Shown piece by piece: positions 17,627 to 26,762 of a stretch of 51,390 bases of DNA. The notes below the pieces were generated by a model that ran no database searches, was not told the origin of the DNA, and was given only the letters and a program-made list of their open reading frames with translations. The first letter of the stretch is position 1, and each line of letters begins with the position of its first letter. The stretch is from Candidatus Gastranaerophilales bacterium (lineage in GTDB: Bacteria; Cyanobacteriota; Vampirovibrionia; Gastranaerophilales; Gastranaerophilaceae): NCBI GenBank assembly GCA_944323335.1, contig CALUSB010000013.1, positions 1-51,390 on the forward strand, given 5' to 3'. The translations under genes were made by a program, and so were the position numbers.

Positions 17627-18121
17627 ATGAGTTTTGATATTTTTGACATAGCAGCTTCAGGAATGCACGCACAGCGCGTGATGATGGATACTGTTTCATC
17701 TAACATTGCCAATGCTAACACCACAAGAAACGCTAAAGGCGAAAGAGAAGTTTACGCAAAAAAAGAAGTTACTTTTAAAGCGGTTTATAAAAACTCTCTG
17801 CGCCCCGCCCTTCCTACAGGCGGAGTTGAGCCTCAAATGGACTTAGAAAACGGCCCTTACCTAAGAGGAAGAGTTGTTTTTGAAGAGGACGGACTTTCTC
17901 AAGGGGTTATGGTAGATAAAATAACGGAATCCGAAAACCCTTACAGAATGGTGTATGACCCGACTCACCCCGATGCGGATGAAAAAGGTATGGTAACTTT
18001 GCCAAATGTAAATGTAGTTGAAGAAATGGTTAATATGGTTAACGCTTCAAAGGCTTATGAGGCAAATGTCACAATAGCTCAAACAACAAAAACCATGATT
18101 CAATCAGCTATGCAAATATAG
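17627..18121 (+). CDS. flgC: Flagellar basal-body rod protein FlgC
   Basis: Second proximal rod protein, 164 aa. It has the N-terminal FDIAASGMHAQRVMMDTVSSNIANANT motif region and the C-terminal LPNVNVVEEMVNMVNASKAYEANV segment that is diagnostic for FlgC. It is embedded between flgB and fliE in the common order. Confidence 0.96.
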   Translation: MSFDIFDIAASGMHAQRVMMDTVSSNIANANTTRNAKGEREVYAKKEVTFKAVYKNSLRPALPTGGVEPQMDLENGPYLRGRVVFEEDGLSQGVMVDKITESENPYRMVYDPTHPDADEKGMVTLPNVNVVEEMVNMVNASKAYEANVTIAQTTKTMIQSAMQI

Positions 18122-18130
18122 GATTAGAAA

Positions 18131-18604
18131 ATGAATTTTGAAATTAATACAAATATAGGTTCAATAGATAGCTATAACAAAAGTTTTGATAAAAGCATAA
18201 AAAATTTCAACGAACAAATCGATAACGCATCCGATTTTAATGAAGTTTTTAATTCAATGACCTCGTCAAAACCTGCTAATTCAAAAGAACCGCAAAAATT
18301 AAAAGGCAGTGTTGAGATGTTTTTAGGGGCGGACGCGATTAACGCGCAAAAAATAGAAAACCTCTCGGATACTGCGCGTATGGCTCGTGACATAGGGCAG
18401 GGGTTTTCTCAAGGCGTTACTAACCTAAGCGGTGTGCAAAAAGAGGCGGAAGATGCTATGGAAACATTTGCTGCAGGCGGAGATATAAGCGTTCATGAAG
18501 TTATGATTGCATCACAAAAGTCAACTCTTGCAATGCAGATGGCAATTCAGTTAAGAAACCAGATGATAAACGCTTATAGTGAATTTAAAAACTTAAGAGT
18601 TTAA
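18131..18604 (+). CDS. fliE: Flagellar hook-basal body protein FliE
   Basis: Adapter joining the MS ring to the rod. The C-terminal part (about 95-157) matches FliE: VHEVMIASQKSTLAMQMAIQLRNQMINAYSEF. At 157 aa it is longer than the usual 100-110 aa because of a polar N-terminal extension of about 50 residues. The context between flgC and fliF confirms the call. Confidence 0.9.
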   Translation: MNFEINTNIGSIDSYNKSFDKSIKNFNEQIDNASDFNEVFNSMTSSKPANSKEPQKLKGSVEMFLGADAINAQKIENLSDTARMARDIGQGFSQGVTNLSGVQKEAEDAMETFAAGGDISVHEVMIASQKSTLAMQMAIQLRNQMINAYSEFKNLRV

Positions 18605-18618
18605 AAAACCTTAACAAA

Positions 18619-18647
18619 TTGAATTTAACAGTAAAAAAGTCTAAAAT
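18619..18647 (+). promoter_or_regulatory. Candidate internal promoter before fliF
   Basis: TTGAAT (18619-18624), a 17-bp spacer and TAAAAT (18642-18647) in the only sizeable gap (84 bp) of the flagellar run. It would allow fliFGHI to be expressed apart from the genes upstream. Confidence 0.55.
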
Positions 18648-18688
18648 ACTATAGTAAACGTATAAAATTAACAGGGATATTTAATAAA

Positions 18689-20407
18689 GTGAACGAACAT
18701 CTAAAAGCCATGGCTCTTGATATAAAGAAAATCTGGGACAAGTTTGACTTGAATCAGAAATTTATGATAAGCGCCTTAATGGTCGTTGCCATGGTCGTTT
18801 GCGTTTATTTTATTTTTAAAGCAACTGAGCCAAATTGGTCGGTTTTATATTCCGATTTGTCAAAAGATGACGTTGCTGCAATATCTGAAAGCCTTAAAAA
18901 AAGCGGCTATGCTTTTAAATTATCTGACGATAAATCAGCTATCTTAGTTCGCGAACAGGATAAAGAAAATCTCAGAATTTTTGTTGCGGAAAATGACCTT
19001 ATAAAAGATTCATCTCCCGGGTTTGAACTGTTGGATGACTTGCAGCTTGGCTCTACAGATTTTAAAAATAAACTTACAAAACAAAGAATTTTTCAAGGTG
19101 AGCTTACCCGCTCAATAGAAAAAATCACAGGTATCCAAAAAGCAAGAGTTCAACTTGCCGAGCCTGAGCGCTCAGTGTTTTCTGACAATGATGAAGAACC
19201 GAGCGCAAGTGTAATATTGATACTTGAGCCCGGCTACAGGCTAAAACCGGCTCAAATTTTGGCTATTAAAAATCTTGTGGCATATTCTGTTCCAAGACTT
19301 ACAAACGACAGAGTATTTTTAACAGACCAGTACGGAAATGCCCTTAGCGAGGATGTTTCAAAGAACAACACAGATATGCAGTCCTACAGGTCAAACTTTG
19401 AAAAAGAGGCCGCAAAGAAAATCCAAAGCACTCTTGAAACTATAATGGGTAAAGACAATGTCTCTGTTCAAGTAAGTGCGGTTATGGACTTTAACTCAAC
19501 CCGCTCAACTATTGAAAGCTACATCCCCGCTGACGGTTCTCAGGGCGGAGTTATTGTAGGGCAGCAAAGTGAAAAAGAAAGCTACAAAAAACCTCAGCCT
19601 ATAGTTCTTAAAAAAGATGAGGTGGCACTTGACCCTGATAATCCGCAAGCTCAGCAAAACCCTCAGGCAGCGGGACAAAATGCTCAAAACCCTCAAACTC
19701 AAAATGTTATGACTGTTGTTGAAGAACAAACAGGGATAAGCGAGGCGGATGAAAATTCTAAAAACGTAACGGATAAAGTTCGCGGACGTGAATTAAGCTA
19801 TGAAAAAGAAAAAAATGCCGTAAATTATGCGGTTACAAAAGAGGTAAAACAGGTAGTTTACGCCCCCGGTTCGGTTACAAGACTGTCTGTAGCGGTTGCG
19901 GTTAATAAGATTTTGACCGATGAAGAAAAAGAAGATATAAAAAATCTTGTCATAGCTGCTGCTGGCATGGATATTGCAAGAGGGGATGTTGTTAATGTTT
20001 CAAGTCTTAAATTTATGGGAATTGATAAGGCAGAACAACTGCAGACTTTAAATGAAGAAAGATATGCAAATATTATGGAAATGTTGAGTTTTATATTTAC
20101 TAATGTTGCACCGCTTTTAATAGTTCTGGTGCTCGGTTTAGTAGGTCTATCCACTTTCTCATCAATATTTAAAAAGCCTGAGCCTCCTAAACCTCAAGTT
20201 CAGGAAGAAAATCAATTCAGCGGATTTGACCCTTATCTTATGATGAACAATAATGATAATATGGACGGTGAATATTTAGAACAGCTGGATTCTGATGAGC
20301 CTGCATTTACATCCCTTGTTGATAAGAAACGCGCCGAGATAACGGATATTATAATGAGCGACCCGCAAGATGCGGCAAGATTGCTCACATCGTATGTTAA
20401 AGAGTAG
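18689..20407 (+). CDS. fliF: Flagellar M-ring protein FliF
   Basis: Forms the MS ring in the inner membrane, the base of rotor and export gate. The 572-aa protein has a membrane helix at about 25-44, ring-building motifs (VLYSDLSKDDVAAISESLKKSGY, then LTKQRIFQGELTRSIEKI), a Gln/Asn/Pro-rich variable region around 310-350 and a second membrane helix at about 465-488. A cytoplasmic tail that should bind FliG follows. The start is GTG at 18689, after AACAGGGA. Confidence 0.96.
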   Translation: MNEHLKAMALDIKKIWDKFDLNQKFMISALMVVAMVVCVYFIFKATEPNWSVLYSDLSKDDVAAISESLKKSGYAFKLSDDKSAILVREQDKENLRIFVAENDLIKDSSPGFELLDDLQLGSTDFKNKLTKQRIFQGELTRSIEKITGIQKARVQLAEPERSVFSDNDEEPSASVILILEPGYRLKPAQILAIKNLVAYSVPRLTNDRVFLTDQYGNALSEDVSKNNTDMQSYRSNFEKEAAKKIQSTLETIMGKDNVSVQVSAVMDFNSTRSTIESYIPADGSQGGVIVGQQSEKESYKKPQPIVLKKDEVALDPDNPQAQQNPQAAGQNAQNPQTQNVMTVVEEQTGISEADENSKNVTDKVRGRELSYEKEKNAVNYAVTKEVKQVVYAPGSVTRLSVAVAVNKILTDEEKEDIKNLVIAAAGMDIARGDVVNVSSLKFMGIDKAEQLQTLNEERYANIMEMLSFIFTNVAPLLIVLVLGLVGLSTFSSIFKKPEPPKPQVQEENQFSGFDPYLMMNNNDNMDGEYLEQLDSDEPAFTSLVDKKRAEITDIIMSDPQDAARLLTSYVKE

Positions 20408-20434
20408 AGAAATAAAGAGAAGAATTAAAGAGAA

Positions 20435-21457
20435 ATGCTCCCGATACAAATAGAAGCTATGACACATTCACAAAAGGTTGCCGCACTAATGATAGTGCTG
20501 GGGCCTGCTGCAGCATCCGAGATTATGAAAAACATCACGGATGACGATGTATTAGAGCAAATTACTCTTGATATTGCAGCTATGAATAAGCTTCCCATTG
20601 AAACGCTTGAAGCTATAGTTGAAGAGTTTCATACTATTTTTCAGGCCAATTCCATGCTTGCTTCAGGTGGCATGAACTACGCTAAAACTTTGCTTGAGAA
20701 AGCTTACGGGACTGAGCAGGCAAATAAAATTTTAGACAGATTGGTGACAATTTTAAACTCAAATCCGTTTCAGTTTTTTAATGATGCCGACCCGATTCAG
20801 CTTGCGACATCTTTTCAAAATGAAAACCCGCAGCTTATTGCTCTTATTTTAGCTTATTTAAAACCCGAGCAATCGGCAAAAGTTCTAAATTGTCTGCCTC
20901 CTGCTGTTCAACATAAAGTGTCGTTAAAAATTGCACAAATGGAGACAACCAACCCCGAGATTATTTCTGAGGTTGAAAAAATTGTTGAAAGTAAATTTTC
21001 TAATGTTGTTATACAAGATTTCTCAAAAGCAGGCGGTACAGAGGCATTAGCAAGTATTTTGAACAGAACAGACCGTGCAACGGAGAAAAATGTTATTGAA
21101 ATGCTGGAGGAAGAAACTCCACAACTTGCTGAAGATGTCAGAAGTCTCATGTTTGTATTTGAAGACATTGTTAATCTTGATGACAGAGCAATTCAGAGAA
21201 TACTTCGCGAAGTTGACACAAAAGACCTTGCGCTTTCGCTTAAAGGTACAAGGGATGACGTTAAAGATAAAATTTTGCGCAACATGTCAGAGCGTGCTCA
21301 GGCAATATTGCTTGAAGATATGGAATATATGGGTCCTGTTAGAGCTCGTGAAGTTCAGGAAGTTCAATCAAAAATCGTCAGTGTTATAAGAACTCTTGAA
21401 CAAAACGGTGAGCTTGTCATTGTACGCGATGGCGCAGGAGATGAGTTAATTGAGTAG
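20435..21457 (+). CDS. fliG: Flagellar motor switch protein FliG
   Basis: Rotor protein that meets the stator and sets torque and direction. At 340 aa it has the N-terminal FliF-binding domain (KVAALMIVLGPAAASEIMKNI), the middle FliM-binding domain with ALILAYLKPEQSAKVLNCLP, and the C-terminal torque helix with charged residues (KGTRDDVKDKILRNMSERA). The stop overlaps the start of fliH by 8 bp, so translation is likely coupled. Confidence 0.97.
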   Translation: MLPIQIEAMTHSQKVAALMIVLGPAAASEIMKNITDDDVLEQITLDIAAMNKLPIETLEAIVEEFHTIFQANSMLASGGMNYAKTLLEKAYGTEQANKILDRLVTILNSNPFQFFNDADPIQLATSFQNENPQLIALILAYLKPEQSAKVLNCLPPAVQHKVSLKIAQMETTNPEIISEVEKIVESKFSNVVIQDFSKAGGTEALASILNRTDRATEKNVIEMLEEETPQLAEDVRSLMFVFEDIVNLDDRAIQRILREVDTKDLALSLKGTRDDVKDKILRNMSERAQAILLEDMEYMGPVRAREVQEVQSKIVSVIRTLEQNGELVIVRDGAGDELIE

Positions 21458-22358
21458 AATTAAATCCGATAAAATAAATCTTGGAAATTCAATAGTTGTT
21501 GATTTTTTCTCTGACGAGACGCCGGAGCCTCAAGAATTTGAGAATAATGAAGAGATTTTGCCGGAACAGCACTCAAGAATAAATCTTATGGAGCAAGAGG
21601 CAAAAGATAAGATTGAAAAAATGCTTGATGATGCGAAAAATGAGGCTCAGAAAATAATCGAGGAGGCTGAGTTCACTTCCCAACAACTAAAAGATGAGGC
21701 ACAAGTCTGTTTGGATGAAGCTAAAAACGAGGCTCAGGAGATATTAAATAAAGCAAATCAAGAGGCGCAAAGCATAAATGAAGCTGCTAATCAGGAAGCT
21801 CAAACAATAAGAGAAACAGCGTCCAAAGACGGTGCAAAAGAAGGATTTGAAGCAGGCTATTCTGATGGCAGGGAAAAAATTCATCAGGAGTTAATGCACA
21901 AAATCAAAGGTATGGATGAAATAGCCCTAAGTGCCTTTGATGTAAAAAATAAAATTTTAAACTCATCAAAACATGAGATTGTAGAGCTTGTGCTATTAAT
22001 TGCTAAAAAGATTTGTATTGATTCAATTGATAAAGAGGCTGTTGCTAAAGTTGTCAGCTCTTCTATAAAACTATTAAGCGATAAAGAAAACATAGAGCTT
22101 ATTTTAAGTGAAAAATATGCAAGACTTTTAAATGAAATTCTAAACGGTGAAGATGCGGAAAATATTGACATAGATAAGTTAAGAGGCATAAAACTTACTT
22201 ATAATTCAAAATTCTCTGACGATACCTTAATTGTTCAAACGCCAAAAGAGCGTCTTGACTTGAGTTTTAAGACTCAGCTTGATAATATTTCAAAAGAGTT
22301 TTTGAACCGTTTAAATACGGTAGAAGAACAAACGGATGAGGAAGAGCCTCTTGAGTAG
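21450..22358 (+). CDS. fliH: Flagellar assembly protein FliH
   Basis: Peripheral stalk-like regulator of the export ATPase FliI. The 302-aa protein has a long helical segment of near-repeats such as DDAKNEAQKIIEEA, LDEAKNEAQEILNKA and NQEAQSIN (about 50-130), as in ATPase stator stalks. A globular C-terminal FliH/V-ATPase-E-like domain follows. Gene position between fliG and fliI supports the call more strongly than sequence alone. Confidence 0.87.
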   Translation: MSRIKSDKINLGNSIVVDFFSDETPEPQEFENNEEILPEQHSRINLMEQEAKDKIEKMLDDAKNEAQKIIEEAEFTSQQLKDEAQVCLDEAKNEAQEILNKANQEAQSINEAANQEAQTIRETASKDGAKEGFEAGYSDGREKIHQELMHKIKGMDEIALSAFDVKNKILNSSKHEIVELVLLIAKKICIDSIDKEAVAKVVSSSIKLLSDKENIELILSEKYARLLNEILNGEDAENIDIDKLRGIKLTYNSKFSDDTLIVQTPKERLDLSFKTQLDNISKEFLNRLNTVEEQTDEEEPLE

Positions 22359-23664
22359 TTTTGATTTTTCTCCTTATAAAAAAATACTTGAGGATATGAC
22401 CCCTGTCGTTAAAATTGGCAAGGTGACAGAAATTATCGGCCTTATTATCGAAGCTGACGGGCCTGACTCATCAATCGGGGATTTGTGCTATATTACATCG
22501 GATGATATGGAGCCTATTTACTGTGAAGTTGTGGGTTTTAGAGAAGATAGAGTTCTTCTTATGCCTCTTGGCTCAATTGACGGGCTAAAAGCGGGCGCAA
22601 AAGTTATAAACACGGGCTCTGATATGAAAGTAAAAGTTTCAGATGCGCTTTTGGGGCGTGTTTTAGATGGTTTAGGCAACCCAATAGACGGTCTGGGTGA
22701 TGTTGCTGCCGATAAATATTATTCAACATCAGGCAAGATAATTAATCCGCTTAAAAGAAAACCTATAGATGAGCCTTTGAGCCTTGGAATAAGAGCGGTT
22801 GACGGGTTAATAACAATAGGTAAAGGCCAGAGGATGGGTATTTTTGCTGGCTCAGGTGTCGGCAAAAGTACTACACTTGCAATGATGGCAAAAAACACAT
22901 CTGCGGATATTAATGTTCTTGCGCTAATCGGTGAGCGTGGACGTGAGGTAAGAGAGTTTATCGAACATACTTTAGGGCCTGAGGGCATGAAGCGCTCCGT
23001 TGTTGTGGTTGCGACTTCAGAGCAGCCGTCTTTAGTTAAAATCAAAGCAGCTTTTGTTGCATGCGCTATAGCCGAATACTTTAGAGACAGAGGAAAAGAC
23101 GTACTTTTTATGTTGGATAGCGTTACTCGTATTGCACTTGCGCAAAGAGAAGTAGGGCTTGCAGTAGGAGAACCTCCTGCTACAAGAGGCTATACACCCT
23201 CTGTTTTTGCTCTTATGCCTAAGTTTCTTGAAAGAGCAGGTTGTAACGAGTTTGGCACAATAACAGGACTCTACACGGTGCTTGTTGAGGGTGATGACTT
23301 TAACGAGCCTATATCGGATACTGCAAGAAGCATACTTGACGGGCATATTATGTTGTCGCGTGCTCTGGCGCACAAAAACCACTATCCTGCAATTGATGTC
23401 CTGCAGAGCATTTCTCGTGTTATGAATAATGTAGTTGAAAAAGAGCATAAAGATGCGGCGGGCAAAATCCGTTCTCTTCTTGCAAGTTATGCTAAAAATG
23501 AGGATTTAATTAATATCGGTGCTTATCAAAGAGGTGCTGACCCTATGACTGATAAGGCCATAGCTTTAATGGACAGGATAAATGCATACTTAACTCAGTC
23601 TGTTGATGATAAGGCAAGTTATGAAGTAAGTGTAAATGAGCTCATAAAATTAGCGCAATCATAG
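22336..23664 (+). CDS. fliI: Flagellum-specific ATPase FliI
   Basis: Hexameric ATPase of the flagellar type III export apparatus. It has the P-loop GSGVGKST at about residues 172-179, a Walker B region (VLFMLDSVTRIA) and the characteristic EPPATRGYTPSVFALMPKFLERAG. The upstream ATG at 22336 gives 442 aa, but a TTG at 22351 has the better ribosome-binding site (GAGGAAG 6 nt upstream) and overlaps the fliH stop, so it may be the true start. No fliJ follows. It is the last gene of the flagellar run. Confidence 0.95.
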   Translation: MRKSLLSSFDFSPYKKILEDMTPVVKIGKVTEIIGLIIEADGPDSSIGDLCYITSDDMEPIYCEVVGFREDRVLLMPLGSIDGLKAGAKVINTGSDMKVKVSDALLGRVLDGLGNPIDGLGDVAADKYYSTSGKIINPLKRKPIDEPLSLGIRAVDGLITIGKGQRMGIFAGSGVGKSTTLAMMAKNTSADINVLALIGERGREVREFIEHTLGPEGMKRSVVVVATSEQPSLVKIKAAFVACAIAEYFRDRGKDVLFMLDSVTRIALAQREVGLAVGEPPATRGYTPSVFALMPKFLERAGCNEFGTITGLYTVLVEGDDFNEPISDTARSILDGHIMLSRALAHKNHYPAIDVLQSISRVMNNVVEKEHKDAAGKIRSLLASYAKNEDLINIGAYQRGADPMTDKAIALMDRINAYLTQSVDDKASYEVSVNELIKLAQS

Positions 23665-23685
23665 TAACTGTGCTAATTTTTATTT
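23646..23685 (+). terminator. Terminator of the flagellar operon, overlapping the fliI 3' end
   Basis: A 12-bp stem with one G-T pair (23646-23657 with 23669-23680), an 11-nt loop and a T-rich tail. The left arm lies within the last fliI codons. It may also act on the convergent S1 gene. Confidence 0.6.
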
Positions 23686-23698
23686 GTTAATCAACGTG

Positions 23699-24763
23699 TT
23701 ATTCTTCGTTTTGTGTTACGCTTAAGGAGATTCTCTTATCGTCAGGGTTGAATTTTAATATTACTGTATCTATTTCATCACCGACATCAAGAATTGTGCC
23801 GTGTTCGTTTTGATACTGTACAAGTTCAGCCTGAGGAAGAAGTGCCTCAACACAAGGATATACTTCAACAAATGCACCAAAGTGTTTAATTCTTGTAATT
23901 TTACCTTTAACTTTAGCACCTTCTGTTATTTTTCCTTTTGCTTCAACCCATGGGTCGGGTTCAAGGTTTTTAAGGCTTAATGATACTCTTTGTTTATCAA
24001 GGTCAATACCTATAATTTCTACATCTATTTTTTCGCCGACTTTTAAAATGTCGCAAGGATGGTCTACCCAGCGCCAAGAGATTTGCGAGAGCGGAAGAAG
24101 TCCGTCAATTCCACCAATATCAATAAACGCGCCGAAGTCTGCAATTCTTACAACTTCGCCTTTAACAACAGCACCTACCTCAAGCTGGCCGAATACATCT
24201 TTTTTAATTTCTTCAAGATTATCAGTGTATACTTTTCTGTTTGAGAGGATAAAGTTGTTTTGTGACATATCCATGCTCAAAATCTTGAGCTCAATTTTTT
24301 GGTCAATTATGTTATCAGGTTCTTTTGACCTTAAGTGGCTTGAGGGTACAAAGCCTCTGACGCCCATTACATCAACCAGTATACCGCCCTTAACTGCTTG
24401 AACTACAGTACCTTCTACTACTTTATCTTGAGCTTTTGCTTCTTCAAGAACTTTCCAGTTGTAAGCCATTGCAACTTTTCTGTAAGATACCGTAAATCTG
24501 CCATCCTCATCTTCTTCTTTTATTATAAGGAACTCATATTCTTTACCTTTTTCAAGGATTTCTTCAATATTATCTTCTTTATTAAGCTTGGCTTCTTTTT
24601 CGGGACAAATGGCATTTGTCTTTGCACCGATATCAACAATAGCCCCTTCGCTATCATATGTACAAACAGTTCCTTTTACAAGGTCACCCTTTTGGAAGTT
24701 GTATTCATACTTTTTAAGAAGCTCTTCATACTCTTTGTCACTAAGCTGGTTTGATGGGCACAT
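23699..24763 (-). CDS. rpsA: Ribosomal protein S1 (four S1 domains)
   Basis: Binds mRNA on the 30S subunit and helps start translation. Four S1 RNA-binding repeats are visible: KGDLVKGTVCTYDSEGAIVDIG, VEGTVVQAVKGGILVDVMGVRGF, VGAVVKGEVVRIADFGAFIDIGG and AKVKGKITRIKHFGAFVEVYP (each about 70 aa). At about 354 aa it is shorter than the six-repeat E. coli form and nearer the cyanobacterial type. I choose the ATG at 24763; a TTG at 24769 lies closer to the AAGGAG and would add two residues. It is a single-gene unit. Confidence 0.93.
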   Translation of the reverse strand: MCPSNQLSDKEYEELLKKYEYNFQKGDLVKGTVCTYDSEGAIVDIGAKTNAICPEKEAKLNKEDNIEEILEKGKEYEFLIIKEEDEDGRFTVSYRKVAMAYNWKVLEEAKAQDKVVEGTVVQAVKGGILVDVMGVRGFVPSSHLRSKEPDNIIDQKIELKILSMDMSQNNFILSNRKVYTDNLEEIKKDVFGQLEVGAVVKGEVVRIADFGAFIDIGGIDGLLPLSQISWRWVDHPCDILKVGEKIDVEIIGIDLDKQRVSLSLKNLEPDPWVEAKGKITEGAKVKGKITRIKHFGAFVEVYPCVEALLPQAELVQYQNEHGTILDVGDEIDTVILKFNPDDKRISLSVTQNEE

Positions 24764-24798
24764 AGTCAAAAAGTCTCCTTGTATTCTTATCTATTATG

Positions 24799-24807
24799 AT
24801 TATAACA
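24799..24807 (-). promoter_or_regulatory. rpsA extended -10 promoter
   Basis: On the minus strand, TGT directly followed by TATAAT (24799-24804). The leader would be about 30 nt. No good -35 is seen, as expected for an extended -10. Confidence 0.55.
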
Positions 24808-24866
24808 AATTTTTGAAGTTAGTACATATTTTGAGGTTAATATTTCTTAATAAATGGGTCGCATGG

Positions 24867-24968
24867 ATGAGAAAAAAATATAAATTTATGATATGCGCCG
24901 TATTTTTGTTACTATATTTAGGGGTATTAGTGTTACAAATTTCAGGCGGTTTATATGTTGAAAACTGA
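24867..24968 (+). CDS. Possible 33-residue single-span membrane protein
   Basis: A short frame encodes a basic N-terminus (MRKKYKF), a hydrophobic run of about 18 residues (ICAVFLLLYLGVLVLQI) and a short polar tail. This fits a small inner-membrane protein with N-in topology. It overlaps the first codons of the next gene by 14 bp, which would allow coupled translation. There is no strong Shine-Dalgarno before its ATG. It could equally be a chance frame in leader DNA. Confidence 0.3.
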   Translation: MRKKYKFMICAVFLLLYLGVLVLQISGGLYVEN

Positions 24969-25872
24969 TAATAATATCGCTCAAACCGGTATCAGGATTT
25001 TATTTGTACTTCAATTGCTTATGAAATCACCTGTTTCAAAAGCGCAGATTATAGAGAAAATCAATGCCGACCCAAATCTGAAAAGTGTTACACCCGATAC
25101 AATAACTCTTGATATAAATACCCTTAAGGCTGCGGGTTTTGATATTAAATCAGGAAACAAAGGCAATAATTACTGTTACGAGTTGAAATTAAATCCTATT
25201 AAAATAAAACTTACAAAAAATGAGCTGAGAGCAATTTCCATTGCAAAGAAAGCGATGTTTTACTTTATGGATTTTAGATACATTGTATCAATCTATCAGA
25301 CATTTGAGAAGATTTCAAAACTAATTGAATCAAAAGAGCACGCTGAAGAGATTTTAAACTTTGGAAATTTCTTAAAAACTGATTTTAATCTCCTAAAAGA
25401 GCTTGATGTGCACTGTAAGCACAAAAATGAAATAGTAATTTCTTATAATTCTCCCTCAAAATCTCTAAGACAGATGTGTGTCAGATGTCTTGATATTAAA
25501 TATTCAAAGAAAAACGACAAACTCTACCTCTGGTGCGATTGCAAGGAATACGGTGGGATTGTTTATTTAAGGGCGGATAAAATTAAGAAAATCATTAAAA
25601 TTGCAAAGGTAAATACAGACATAAATCTTCCTGAGAATATTTGTGTCTATAGTATTTTAAGGGCGCAAAATGCACCGTTAGAGATTGAAGATTATGAGAA
25701 AATAATAAAAATCACGCCTGATTATGTTCAAATAAGGGCGAGGTATCTAAACGAGTTTAATTTTATCCAAAGACTTTTGTCATTTGGCGAAAATCTTATT
25801 TATGTAAGTGACAAGAAGTTAGTTGAGAAATTAAAAGACATTATAAAAAATGTCAGGGAGATGTACACTTGA
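24955..25872 (+). CDS. WYL-type transcriptional regulator, first of a pair
   Basis: The 305-aa protein begins with a winged helix-turn-helix-like region (about 10-75: LFVLQLLMKSPVSKAQIIEKI...TITLDINTLKAAGFDI). The remainder, with the conserved LTKNELRAISIAKKAM helix and a beta-rich centre, resembles WYL-domain regulators that bind ligands or nucleic acid. The classic W-Y-L triad is not intact: the region reads CVRCLDIKYSKKNDKLYLWC. I infer a DNA-binding regulator; the target is unknown. Its stop overlaps the TTG start of the next gene, so the two are probably made in equal amounts. Confidence 0.7.
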   Translation: MLKTDNNIAQTGIRILFVLQLLMKSPVSKAQIIEKINADPNLKSVTPDTITLDINTLKAAGFDIKSGNKGNNYCYELKLNPIKIKLTKNELRAISIAKKAMFYFMDFRYIVSIYQTFEKISKLIESKEHAEEILNFGNFLKTDFNLLKELDVHCKHKNEIVISYNSPSKSLRQMCVRCLDIKYSKKNDKLYLWCDCKEYGGIVYLRADKIKKIIKIAKVNTDINLPENICVYSILRAQNAPLEIEDYEKIIKITPDYVQIRARYLNEFNFIQRLLSFGENLIYVSDKKLVEKLKDIIKNVREMYT

Positions 25873-26762
25873 GAAAAATTGACGCTTCTTACAGAATAAT
25901 GAAACTTTTTAAAATGCTATACAAGAGTCCCTGCTCGCTAGATGAAATTTGCGATGAATTTTATAGCGAGGATATTATACTAAACCGCGAGACCATAGCG
26001 AAGTATTTTAAGACTTTAAGAAGTTTTGGTTGTGTAATAAGAAAAAGAAATGGCAGATTTGAACTGGCCAGCGTTCCCTTTTCTCTTGATTTATCCGATG
26101 AAGACTTCTACTTTCTTGCTGCGTTTGAAAATTTAGGTGTAAATTTATATGGAGAAAATATAAAAGATGATTTGAAAAATGCTCTTGCAAAGGTGCTTTC
26201 CCTAACTGACGGGAGCGGGTATGAAAAATACAGAGGCTATTCAAACGGGGTTACAAAGATAAATCACATATCTTTGCTCTTTAGGGATAAAATTTCAAAA
26301 CTTCTAAAGTACGGTTATGATAACGCAAAGATTAAGATTTTATACGGTGAGAGAAAAATAAACATCTCCCATATTTCTTTTAAATACTGTGATAATGCGG
26401 TTTTTGTACATGCGTTTAATGAAGATACAAAAAGCTACGAACTTTTGCTTTTGGAAAATATAAAAGAAATATACTCTACTCCAAAGAGTTCTCTTGCTTC
26501 AAATTTTGCATCAAATACGGTTTTTGAAATAAGAGGCAGGCTCAAAAATTCCTATACCCTCTATGAGGGCGAAAGAGTGATTAAGGCAGGAGAGGACTTT
26601 CTAGTTATAGCAAATAATTTTGAAGATAAAAGCGAATTATTCAAAAGGCTTATAAGATATGGTTCTCTGTGCAAAATCACTTCCCCTAAAGGTGATGTTG
26701 AAAAATTCAAAGAAATGCTAAATAAAATGGAAAATAATCTCAAAAATCAAATGGTTAGTTAA
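25869..26762 (+). CDS. WYL-type transcriptional regulator, second of a pair
   Basis: The 297-aa protein has an N-terminal helix-turn-helix (about 5-60: RIMKLFKMLYKSPCSLDEICDEF...TIAKYFKTLRSFGCVIRKRNGRFEL) and then SLDLSDEDFYFLAAF, the typical helix after the HTH in WYL proteins. A degenerate beta domain and a C-terminal extension follow. The TTG start at 25869 overlaps the stop of the preceding paralogue and is preceded by GGGAG. Tandem unlike WYL proteins recall PafB-PafC, which act as a heterodimer; whether this pair does is inference. The 3' end overlaps the convergent TPR gene by 8 bp. Confidence 0.68.
   Translation: MRKIDASYRIMKLFKMLYKSPCSLDEICDEFYSEDIILNRETIAKYFKTLRSFGCVIRKRNGRFELASVPFSLDLSDEDFYFLAAFENLGVNLYGENIKDDLKNALAKVLSLTDGSGYEKYRGYSNGVTKINHISLLFRDKISKLLKYGYDNAKIKILYGERKINISHISFKYCDNAVFVHAFNEDTKSYELLLLENIKEIYSTPKSSLASNFASNTVFEIRGRLKNSYTLYEGERVIKAGEDFLVIANNFEDKSELFKRLIRYGSLCKITSPKGDVEKFKEMLNKMENNLKNQMVS

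Noticed and set aside
23032..23448. Minus-strand frame of 138 codons inside fliI
   Set aside because: It lies wholly antisense to a clearly conserved gene, has a Cys/Ser/Arg-rich composition typical of shadow frames and no start signal.
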